From JABGQS01 sp963666505 (GTDB lineage Bacteria > Bacillota > Clostridia > Christensenellales > SZUA-584): a DNA stretch of 64,000 nucleotides. Where the stretch lies: the NCBI GenBank assembly GCA_963666505.2, contig CAXXXL010000003.1, positions 434,001 to 498,000 on the forward strand, given 5' to 3'. Shown here one piece after another: positions 8,053 through 14,853 of the stretch. The position numbers were made by a program, and so were the translations under genes. Each line of letters opens with the position of its first letter. The stretch's first letter is position 1. The notes under the pieces are model-generated. The model was given only the letters and a program-made list of their open reading frames with translations. It did not search any database and was not told where the DNA came from.

Positions 8053-9252
8053 CTAGGATCGATATAACCAACTTGAAAGCTGTTTCATCATATTTTCAAA
8101 TATTTCTTCAGTGATCATATAGTTCGCATCAATTTTGACATCAAGATTTTCTATATATCTTTCCCAGGTTTGAAGTCTCTCTTTAAACCGAACAACCGCT
8201 ATATCCTCCCTGTCTATATAAGCTGTTTCCTCAGCTTCATTCAAGAATACTTCAAACAACTCATTAAACGTGCTCCCAATGGCAATATCATAATATTGCT
8301 CTTTTGTGTTTTGAAGGAATTTGCAAAATAAAGTTGTAATTATCTTATCGATTTGAGAAGCCGTATTCATAACTTTATATATTGACATGCGAATTGTTTC
8401 CCTGTTAACGACAATATTTTCAGGGTTTGTTCTCTGCTGCACGATCCTAATTTCCGTATATTCTTGAGTATTGACTGTTTCCTTGAGTTTTCTTGTTTTT
8501 AATCCATCCTCGGTATTTTCATCTGCATTAGGGTTATACACCACTCCTTCTGTAAATAAGTTTCCCGTTCTTTTTGGTAATAAGTGCTTAAAATAATTTA
8601 AAGCCCGCAACGGCATCTTTTCATCCATATGCTTTCGAAAAGAAAATCCTTCTTTACGGATCTTTTTATTTTCTGCCCAATCCTTTATATACGCCGTTAC
8701 TTCTGCCCACACATGATTCAAGGCGTCCTGTTCAAGGTCTTCTCTTGGTATTCGGTATTGCAAGGTGCTAAATTTGACACGCTCTTCCTGTGCGTTCTTG
8801 TCTTCAGCAGCATGGTCCATGATGTTTCTTTTTTTTATTTTTTCACGTTCTCTAAACTCTCTGTCTATCAGTTCTCTTATATTAGCTCCATCCAATATTT
8901 TACTTATGCACCATTTAAAATGATTATTGAATCTGGCATAGATAAGCGTCATGTTATAATCATAATCTCTCCATTTCCCATCCTTATATGCTTGTCTATA
9001 TGCCTTTATCGTGTTTTCGAGTATGGCTTCGTAATCAAGCTTCCGAATATTTTTTGCCTGATCCCACTCGAGAAACTCCTCAGCAATAGCTTGCATTTCT
9101 TCTCTTTCATTACATTTTCTAGATGCATGGACATTCCTTGAAAGCTCTTCCTCATCGTATTCATATTCTGCAGTCTCTTCAGAGCACTCGCTATCAAGCA
9201 TGTCTCTGTCCTTATCCTTTGGACCCCCGTTATCATTATTATCCTTGTTCAT
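8053..9252 (-). CDS. Divergent sigma-70-like (ECF-like) factor
   Basis: The start is at ATG 9252 (MNKDNNDNGG), 6 nt after AAAGGAAG. The protein has 399 residues. An acidic N-terminus (about 1-50) is followed by a helical region. DLEQDALNHVWAEV at about residue 190, with FSFRKHMDEKMPLRALNYF after it, resembles sigma region 2 (the DLVQDVFLRVW ... F..WL...ARN pattern of ECF factors). NPENIVVNRETIRMSIYKV at about 275-295 resembles the linker and start of region 4 (PEE..V.RE). The match is remote and the protein is longer than usual ECF factors (about 170-200 residues). Support comes from the anti-sigma-like gene next door and from the ten promoter-like motifs nearby. Confidence 0.5.
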   Translation of the reverse strand: MNKDNNDNGGPKDKDRDMLDSECSEETAEYEYDEEELSRNVHASRKCNEREEMQAIAEEFLEWDQAKNIRKLDYEAILENTIKAYRQAYKDGKWRDYDYNMTLIYARFNNHFKWCISKILDGANIRELIDREFREREKIKKRNIMDHAAEDKNAQEERVKFSTLQYRIPREDLEQDALNHVWAEVTAYIKDWAENKKIRKEGFSFRKHMDEKMPLRALNYFKHLLPKRTGNLFTEGVVYNPNADENTEDGLKTRKLKETVNTQEYTEIRIVQQRTNPENIVVNRETIRMSIYKVMNTASQIDKIITTLFCKFLQNTKEQYYDIAIGSTFNELFEVFLNEAEETAYIDREDIAVVRFKERLQTWERYIENLDVKIDANYMITEEIFENMMKQLSSWLYRS

Positions 9253-9308
9253 ATGCAACTTCCTTTCAACCAGCACGACAATTTGGATTAAATACTATAC
9301 CATACCTT

Positions 9309-9337
9309 ATTTTACAGGTTTATTCATCTAACATCAA
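9309..9337 (-). promoter_or_regulatory. Sigma-A promoter of the sigma-like/anti-sigma/CHAT operon
   Basis: Minus strand: TTGATG (9337-9332), 17-nt spacer, TAAAAT (9314-9309), about 57 nt before the ATG at 9252. The regulator thus seems to be made from a housekeeping promoter and not from the TGCGAKA-type motif of its neighbours. Confidence 0.55.
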
Positions 9338-9390
9338 TAGCCAATAGTAACTGTTACATATTTATATCTCCGGGCATTCAACGCACTTAT

Positions 9391-9416
9391 GGCGGGAAGG
9401 GTGACCCCTTCCCGCC
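9391..9416. terminator. GC-rich hairpin after the secreted crystallin gene
   Basis: ggcgggaaggg-tgac-cccttcccgcc forms a perfect 11-bp stem with a 4-nt loop, 56 bp past the stop of the minus-strand gene. No U tract follows on the minus strand, so it may act as a 3'-end stabiliser or a factor-dependent terminator. Confidence 0.5.
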
Positions 9417-9471
9417 GGCACAGCAGCGCTCTTTTTCTGTATTCAGTTTTCGGTTGCAATCATGCAGCGCT

Positions 9472-10341
9472 TTACTTCAAAGATACCTTTACGCTCGACA
9501 CCGTATCGTTCCCTATATACGTCCCTACGAGCGAAGATACATCGGAGTAATACGTCTGCGTTCGTCCGCTGAAGTTGTCATGCTCGCCCAGTTTTACCTT
9601 CACCTCGGAGCCAACCTTAACAGAGGACAGCGAATCGTTGCCGAATCCCATCGCCGCCGGGTTGTAATACGTTCCTATCTCCAGAACCCTGTACGCCCCT
9701 TCGTAGTTTATATGCTCGAACAGTATCACCTGACGGGCATTAGCAACAGGCACCCTAGACTCAGGAGTGAACGGACTTCCTGTGTAATGAGCTATCCACC
9801 CGTAATAGCCGGGATCGTAAACAAGCTTTTTCTTCAGCTTTTCCGACAGGGCATCTCTAGTTGTAATCTGATTCCACTTCACTGTACCTGCGTTATCAGA
9901 ATTGCAGTCCGTGTACTCTATATACTCACCGTACATCGCCGTTACAAAAATCGTGTGGTCGCAGTACGACGCCGCCCTGTACCTTACCATATCGCCTATC
10001 GACAGCCTGTCTATCTGAGAATCACCGGACGATGCGTTATACCTGATCCATCCGGAGGCATACCCGTTCCTGCACTCGGAACTGAACACAAAATCAGTCA
10101 TTTTGTGTGCGTACCCCTGACACGTTTGCCCCAAATACGACCCTGAATCCGAGTAAAATGACTCGTTCAAACAGTTTTTCCCGTGACTGTACAAGCCCAT
10201 GTAATCCGACACTCTTTCAAAAAACGTTTCTCTGTCAATACTGTCAGCTGCATTCACTTTATGCGACTTTAACGAAGCCGCTCCTCCGAAGAGCATGACA
10301 ACTATTAACACTACTACAACAATTTTAAAATATCTTTTCAT
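9472..10341 (-). CDS. Secreted Cys-peptidase/amidase-like protein with beta/gamma-crystallin domain
   Basis: The protein has 289 residues. A signal peptide (MKRYFKIVVVVLIVVMLFGG..., cleavage near VNA-AD at about 32) is followed by a CHAP/NlpC-like module: TCQGYAHKM (candidate nucleophile Cys74) and YCDHTIFVTAMYG (candidate His129), with ASGWIRYN and a final Trp-rich segment. Residues about 195-289 form a beta/gamma-crystallin pair of Greek-key motifs (VILFEHINYEGAYRVLEIG; GNDSLSSVKVG; GNDTVSSVKV), a Ca-binding fold found in secreted bacterial proteins. The RBS is GGAGAA. It could act on peptidoglycan or as a protective or toxic exoprotein. It lies within the signalling cluster but lacks the shared promoter motif. 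Confidence 0.65.
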   Translation of the reverse strand: MKRYFKIVVVVLIVVMLFGGAASLKSHKVNAADSIDRETFFERVSDYMGLYSHGKNCLNESFYSDSGSYLGQTCQGYAHKMTDFVFSSECRNGYASGWIRYNASSGDSQIDRLSIGDMVRYRAASYCDHTIFVTAMYGEYIEYTDCNSDNAGTVKWNQITTRDALSEKLKKKLVYDPGYYGWIAHYTGSPFTPESRVPVANARQVILFEHINYEGAYRVLEIGTYYNPAAMGFGNDSLSSVKVGSEVKVKLGEHDNFSGRTQTYYSDVSSLVGTYIGNDTVSSVKVSLK

Positions 10342-10521
10342 TTTGTTTTCTCCAAATACTTTTTAAGGTTATATTCTTCTAAATGAAATTGCTAATCAGG
10401 TTGAGATAAACCGGCATAAAGACTGTATTTATATATCAGCCCAACTTGCCTCATCAACCCTGCTCCCGGTTTGTCGTTTGCAAGCCGATTACCCGAATCG
10501 CAGGTAACCTTTTAATTACTG

Positions 10522-10549
10522 CGGGCAGCCGCAGAAATACGGCTGCCCG
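10522..10549 (-). terminator. Strong hairpin after the VWA gene
   Basis: cgggcagccg-8 nt-cggctgcccg, a perfect 10-bp stem starting 10 bp past the VWA stop. On the minus strand it is followed by CAGTAATTAAAAGG, so the U tract is poor. It separates the VWA gene from the crystallin gene. Confidence 0.55.
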
Positions 10550-10558
10550 TGCCGGATC

Positions 10559-11299
10559 TCAGTAATTGCTTAAAATATCGTCGAGATCGTCATAGTCGTC
10601 CAGAGCAGAACCGATTATATCCGGGTCGGTTTCAGGCTCAATCTTGTCTGATATGGTTTCCATGATATCGCCCGATGATGATTCAGATTTGCCTTCTGAG
10701 ATCTGCTTCGAAGACTTCCCGATTTTCTCAAACGCCAGTTTAAGGCCTTCGTAATTACCGGCATCGATGATCCGATGGTCATCTCGCAGCATCTGCAGCA
10801 AGTTTCTGTTGGCTTCACCACAAGCTACGGGCACGAAATGATAATGCCGTTTAACTGCAGCCAGACGAGCCTTTTCAGCTATACGTGTATACTCTGTTAC
10901 AATATCTCGCTCAGCATTGTCTCCAATGAACGAAACGCAATCGCTGGCTAGTATCAGGTTCGGGCTAAACCTTTTACGATTGGAGTCGCTGGCAAATTCA
11001 TTTTTCCAATCGTCGGCTATTTCCATCATCTTATTAAGAGCCAGTCCCACGTCGGTATACCCGTCGGCTTTCAACTCAGGCATGCTGAACTGATTGACCA
11101 GGGTTGGCGTTGTAGCCTGAATGATCTCATCGTTGAACAGCACAACCGAGACTAGAACGTGATCGGCATCCTTCAGGCTTTTCAACTGGCTTATCAGGCT
11201 TTCCATTGCTGCACGAAGCTGCTTTATCCCTTCGCCCTGCATCGAACCCGAACAGTCCAGCCCGATTACGAGCAACATGTACGGAATTGTATCTATCAT
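10559..11299 (-). CDS. VWA-domain protein (TerY-like)
   Basis: The protein has 246 residues. A von Willebrand A domain fills about residues 8-195: the MIDAS metal site DCSGSM at about 14-19, a Thr in DGYTDVGLAL and an Asp in LILASDC, so metal binding looks intact. An acidic, low-complexity tail (EPETDPD ... DDYDDLDDILSNY) follows. VWA proteins bind partner proteins and often accompany AAA+ ATPases, kinases and PP2C phosphatases in tellurite-type and conflict operons; all of these are present here. ATG follows AAGGAGGAAG. A TGCGATA-16-GTATTT motif lies 100 bp upstream. Confidence 0.85.
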   Translation of the reverse strand: MIDTIPYMLLVIGLDCSGSMQGEGIKQLRAAMESLISQLKSLKDADHVLVSVVLFNDEIIQATTPTLVNQFSMPELKADGYTDVGLALNKMMEIADDWKNEFASDSNRKRFSPNLILASDCVSFIGDNAERDIVTEYTRIAEKARLAAVKRHYHFVPVACGEANRNLLQMLRDDHRIIDAGNYEGLKLAFEKIGKSSKQISEGKSESSSGDIMETISDKIEPETDPDIIGSALDDYDDLDDILSNY

Positions 11300-11398
11300 A
11301 TTCGCTTCCTCCTTTCCTTCATATTTTTGTTCAGGATTTCCATAATCGTATCCTTCCCGAGGCTTTCTGCCTCTGCTTATATGCTCCCTGCACTAATT

Positions 11399-11427
11399 AA
11401 ATACCGTTGTCCTGATTAAATATCGCA
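11399..11427 (-). promoter_or_regulatory. TGCGAKA-N16-GTATTT motif upstream of the VWA gene
   Basis: Minus strand TGCGATA (11427-11421), 16 nt, GTATTT (11404-11399), 100 bp before the VWA start. It is one of ten copies with the same gap. Confidence 0.7.
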
Positions 11428-11519
11428 GCAAACAATCAAAAAAATTTATTTTTCTTTCCCGGAACCTGCCTTATTGGCTACACATCCTATATATTTAACA
11501 TTCAAAAGTTTCTTTAAAA

Positions 11520-11580
11520 GAAAGACGAGGAGGCTGAAAGCCTCCTCAAAGTGAAAGAAAGTGAATAAATTAGGGGTCTT
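11520..11580 (-). ncRNA. Possible short RNA from its own TGCGAGA motif to the terminator
   Basis: The motif at 11615-11587 would start a transcript near 11580. The intrinsic terminator at 11547-11527 would end it after about 55-60 nt. No start codon lies between. It may be a regulated small RNA, or the motif may simply read weakly into the VWA gene. Confidence 0.35.
11527..11547 (-). terminator. Intrinsic terminator
   Basis: Minus strand GAGGAGGCT-TTC-AGCCTCCTC (perfect 9-bp stem, 3-nt loop), followed by GTCTTTCTTTT. It lies about 138 bp past the kinase stop and about 40 bp after a motif copy at 11587-11615. Confidence 0.75.
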
Positions 11581-11586
11581 ATAATA

Positions 11587-11615
11587 TAATACATACATTA
11601 TTCTATATTCTCGCA
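11587..11615 (-). promoter_or_regulatory. TGCGAKA-N16-GTATT motif with no gene directly after it
   Basis: Minus strand TGCGAGA (11615-11609), 16 nt, GTATTA (11592-11587). The last base of the second box differs from the consensus. It lies between the kinase stop (11685) and the terminator at 11547. Confidence 0.55.
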
Positions 11616-11684
11616 CCCGGAAATAGATTTTTTCATAATTTTTTTCTTCATTAACTCCCGCAACCCTTATAACCCTCAAAACAC

Positions 11685-13244
11685 TCAGCAGAATACACGT
11701 TTTAGCCACGCTATGAACCTGTTTTTCTTTTTAGGCGGCTTTGCAGGCACAACCTGCTGCTGTACGGGCACAGGCGCAACTGGAATGACAGGAGCTGGTA
11801 CGGCAGCAGGCACTGCCGGCTCATCCGGCACCTTACACGGCTCCGCTGAATACATTTTTAAATTTGCAAATCTTGTATTTTTTAGATCCGAGTGATATTT
11901 CAGCAGCACCTTGTGCAGCGCAGCAGGCGGATATACGCTGTCTTTAGCCAGGACATTAAAGAACAAGTGCTGCATATACAGCGGCAGGCTATACCACATA
12001 GCAGCGGCTTCTTCGTTAACGAACTCCCCGCCGCTCGTGCCGGGCACGGCACGGAACCTGGCGTTCTTGAAATCTATCATATGCGAACCGTCAGGCACAT
12101 GGTTTGAAGGCGTCTCCAGCGGATGTTCCCTGCACAGAATCAGATAAACGGCCACGGTAAGCGAATACCACGAATAGGACCTGGGCCTGAGCTTCCCGTT
12201 CTTATTGACATGCCTTTTTTTCGGCCAAAACTTATCATCCGAAACTTCAGCCGTGAAAGGCCCGATCTGCGCACTATCAATGTCGATCAGGAAAGGATTC
12301 CTCTCCTTATCAACAAGCACATTCTCAAGACCGTAATCGTCTATAATTACCCCGATCGCCTCAGCCGCTATTATCAGCCGAACCAGCTTCAAGGCTACTT
12401 CAACGAGCTCTATCCTCTGTGTTAACTTCTTACCCCTTAAAAAATCATATAGGCTGCATGCCCCGTTGATTTTCTCCATTATATATCCGCAGGGGTTGTT
12501 GTTCTGTTTCAATATGTCAATCGGCATGACAATCCCCGGTAGACTGGGATTAATTTTACACAATGCTGCTACCTTTTTTAACTTCTGAATGCTGTTGCTC
12601 TCATCAAAATACTTTTTTGCGACAATACCCGTCCGGTCGGTCTCGAACACTTCAGCTTCCCTTCCGTTGCCGATTTTTTTTTGCAGCTTGACAGGATTGC
12701 CCCGCATATCTGTATAACTACCCTTTTTGTCTGTCGGCACTACTTTTTTGTTCTCCTGCCGCTTAAATTCTTGCAGTATTTTTACATACTTATCAAAAAC
12801 TGTCCCGAGCGGCTCAACGGTAAACTTGCTTTCTGCAGCATCCGTGAGCACCGATACGCTTTTCATCTTCTCGCTGCCTATGCTTTTAAACTCTGCAATC
12901 TCCCACGACGGCGGGGCAACGAGCACCAGGTTATCCTTATCATACCTCTGCACAAGCTGGCTTAGAGTGTATGCGTCTTTGTACAAACCAAGGCACCCCC
13001 TGCTGTTCAGTTCTCTCAGCAGCGTCTTTGCCCTTGCGGCACGCTGCCTGAAAATTTCGTTTCTCGCTTTGCACAAAATATTCAGCGCAGCTTTGTCCGG
13101 ACCCAGAACATACAACCTTGCGCCCTGTCTTGCGCAGAGCCTGGCAGTTTTAAGAAAAATCTCCGACTTCTTCTCATCCAGCATCGCAGCGGCGTCGGCG
13201 ACAACTATATAGTCCTTCAGCTTGTCAGCAGCTATTTCGTACAT
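11685..13244 (-). CDS. Protein kinase-fold protein with N-terminal PIN/Rossmann-like region
   Basis: The protein has 519 residues. About 1-150 (DYIVVADAAAMLDEKK ... NLVLVAPPSWE) looks like an alpha/beta, possibly PIN-like, domain. About 180-430 is a YegI/TerW-type kinase fold: IGNGREAEVFETD (nucleotide loop), VAKKYF (Lys), IDDYGLENVLVD (catalytic loop; Asp and Asn kept, the usual Lys replaced) and FLIDIDSAQIG (metal-binding Asp of the DFG position). A Pro/Val-rich linker leads to a basic tail, KKKNRFIAWLKRVFC, which could touch the membrane. Its start overlaps the preceding 46-residue gene. It probably acts with the PP2C and FHA proteins of the cluster. Confidence 0.75.
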   Translation of the reverse strand: MYEIAADKLKDYIVVADAAAMLDEKKSEIFLKTARLCARQGARLYVLGPDKAALNILCKARNEIFRQRAARAKTLLRELNSRGCLGLYKDAYTLSQLVQRYDKDNLVLVAPPSWEIAEFKSIGSEKMKSVSVLTDAAESKFTVEPLGTVFDKYVKILQEFKRQENKKVVPTDKKGSYTDMRGNPVKLQKKIGNGREAEVFETDRTGIVAKKYFDESNSIQKLKKVAALCKINPSLPGIVMPIDILKQNNNPCGYIMEKINGACSLYDFLRGKKLTQRIELVEVALKLVRLIIAAEAIGVIIDDYGLENVLVDKERNPFLIDIDSAQIGPFTAEVSDDKFWPKKRHVNKNGKLRPRSYSWYSLTVAVYLILCREHPLETPSNHVPDGSHMIDFKNARFRAVPGTSGGEFVNEEAAAMWYSLPLYMQHLFFNVLAKDSVYPPAALHKVLLKYHSDLKNTRFANLKMYSAEPCKVPDEPAVPAAVPAPVIPVAPVPVQQQVVPAKPPKKKNRFIAWLKRVFC

Positions 13245-13372
13245 TTTTTGCTCCTTTTGCGCACATTCATTTTTTCCTTCTGCGCTTTTGCTTTTGCTTC
13301 ATTATCACGGAAAAACCCCGCGGCTTTACGGCACACCTTCTCGAACCAGCTCTTCTTTTCATCTTTATACAT
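13232..13372 (-). CDS. Small basic protein (46 residues), unknown
   Basis: The ATG at 13372 is preceded by GAGGTGAT with 5-nt spacing and lies 21 bp after a TGCGATA-16-GTATTT motif. The product, beginning MYKDEKKSWFEKVCRKAAGF and rich in Lys/Glu, forms an amphipathic helix. It ends at 13232, overlapping the kinase start (13244) by 13 bp, so it may simply couple translation to the kinase, or be a functional small partner. The C-terminal tail of the kinase (NRFIAWLKRVFC) has a similar basic/Trp style. No family recognised. Confidence 0.5.
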   Translation of the reverse strand: MYKDEKKSWFEKVCRKAAGFFRDNEAKAKAQKEKMNVRKRSKKCTK

Positions 13373-13392
13373 AAATATCACCTCTAATACTT

Positions 13393-13421
13393 AAATACAG
13401 CTATTTGCAGCAGTTATCGCA
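13393..13421 (-). promoter_or_regulatory. TGCGAKA-N16-GTATTT motif upstream of the small ORF/kinase pair
   Basis: Minus strand TGCGATA (13421-13415), 16 nt, GTATTT (13398-13393) followed by AAGTATT. It overlaps the last codons of the preceding gene and lies 21 bp before the 46-residue gene. Confidence 0.75.
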
Positions 13422-14787
13422 GTTCCTGCTCAAAAAACTTCTGATCATCAGCTGTAATCCCTTTAGGCGCAGGCTTATTCACGGGCGGCGCTACTCTGCG
13501 CACTGTATCCAATGTAGCTTTCGGCTCGTCTTTTATTACCATGTGAATGCCTTCGTCCTCCAGCGCCTTGAGGATCTCGTCCCTGCGGCTGTCGCATTCT
13601 CTGCTTCTTTCAAGTATCTTCTTCTTCTCTTCTTCCGTCAGCTCATGCGAATCATCACCCACACCGACTACCTCCATTGATATCGCTCCGCTCGGCGATA
13701 TGTATGTGTTATACCCGAGGCCTTCCTTATCGGAAAACACAGAATGAAGTATATCGCTCTTTAAAACTTCAGTACCGGCAAGCGACAGCCCGAGCCTCTT
13801 CATGGCCTTTTTAAGCCTAAATGCGGCCTGCTTCACCATCCTGTTTCTTTTACGTATCTGCAGCGGATCATCCCTGAGCTTCCTGACCGCTTCGCTCTTT
13901 AACTTCCTCAGCTTCTCAAGCTGCAGCACCGGATCTTCCTTAACATTAAACTTAATATCCGGCACCGCTCTGCCGAGCAATGTATACACTGTTTTTAACA
14001 CGACAAGCTCATTCTCGAACTGTGTCCTGGCGCTGTTGGCTGAACCTATATCTTTCATCATTCGATCGGCTTCACCCAGCACCCTGTCGAGAATACCGGC
14101 AAGCTCATCCGGTTTCTGCTTGTCAGGCACACAGTTTTTAAGTATTGACCTAGTCTTGCCCAGAATATCGAAATACTCCGTGTTATCAAGCGATACGCAT
14201 CTAAGAGCAGGCAGTAGCGCTTTTAATATCTGCTTATACGTCCTGTACGCCTGCTTCATCGAATCCGCCTCTATACCGGAATCCTTAAACCTTTCCGGCG
14301 CTTCCCTGTGCCCGCGTATACGCTTCAGCTCCTGCACCAGCCTGTCAAGCTCGCTGTCCGGCCTGTTAAGAACCGACTCGAACCTTTGCAGCCACTTCAA
14401 TATACTGACGAGCAGTGTGTACTGAATCAATACATCTGCTTTTTCGGAAGCACGTATCTCTCCGACAACTTCTTCCAAAGCTTTAGTTTGATCTGTATTC
14501 AAATTCCTCTTCAACAGCATGCTGCACCTGGTTTTTAACGCGCTGCGCATTGCAGAGCACTTCACCGTTTCAGCTTCCTGTATCTGCTGCCAAAGCGCAA
14601 ACTCTTGAAGCCTTATTTCCTCAGACCGCTTTTTCTGCTCAGCTTTGATCCCGGCTATTGCTTTTGTCTGTTCCTTTACGCACGCTTTCTGCCTGGCAAC
14701 CTCAGCAACGTTGTCGGCTGCATTTTCAAAACACAGCGCAGCAGCAGCAAATATCCCTTCTATGAACCCAAATTTCGTACCTGACAT
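13414..14787 (-). CDS. Long helical coiled-coil protein, unknown
   Basis: The protein has 457 residues and no recognised family. An Ala-rich N-terminus (IEGIFAAAALCFENAADN) precedes long charged heptad-like helices (about 30-330; KEQTKAIAGIKAEQKKRSEE, LQLEKLRKLKSEAVRKLRDD). A small domain follows (YNTYISPSGAISMEVVGVG, about 370-390), then another helix and a Pro-rich tail. No signal peptide. It has its own TGCGATG-16-GTATTG motif 37 bp upstream, between the ClpB-like gene and this one. Scaffold-like coiled coils of this kind could tether the kinases or AAA+ proteins of the cluster; that is inference. Confidence 0.6.
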   Translation of the reverse strand: MSGTKFGFIEGIFAAAALCFENAADNVAEVARQKACVKEQTKAIAGIKAEQKKRSEEIRLQEFALWQQIQEAETVKCSAMRSALKTRCSMLLKRNLNTDQTKALEEVVGEIRASEKADVLIQYTLLVSILKWLQRFESVLNRPDSELDRLVQELKRIRGHREAPERFKDSGIEADSMKQAYRTYKQILKALLPALRCVSLDNTEYFDILGKTRSILKNCVPDKQKPDELAGILDRVLGEADRMMKDIGSANSARTQFENELVVLKTVYTLLGRAVPDIKFNVKEDPVLQLEKLRKLKSEAVRKLRDDPLQIRKRNRMVKQAAFRLKKAMKRLGLSLAGTEVLKSDILHSVFSDKEGLGYNTYISPSGAISMEVVGVGDDSHELTEEEKKKILERSRECDSRRDEILKALEDEGIHMVIKDEPKATLDTVRRVAPPVNKPAPKGITADDQKFFEQELR

Positions 14788-14823
14788 ACAACCACCTCAA
14801 AATTTATTATTCGTCACACCAAA

Positions 14824-14852
14824 CAATACACTTAAATTGTAAAAACATCGCA
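14824..14852 (-). promoter_or_regulatory. Variant TGCGAKA-N16-GTATT motif upstream of the coiled-coil gene
   Basis: Minus strand TGCGATG (14852-14846), 16 nt, GTATTG (14829-14824), 37 bp before the ATG at 14787. The two variant bases keep the spacing exactly. Confidence 0.6.
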
Positions 14853-14853
14853 C

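Noticed and set aside
11446..11709. An 87-codon minus-strand frame overlapping the kinase end
   Set aside because: It runs through a regulon motif and a terminator, has no ribosome site, and is low in complexity.
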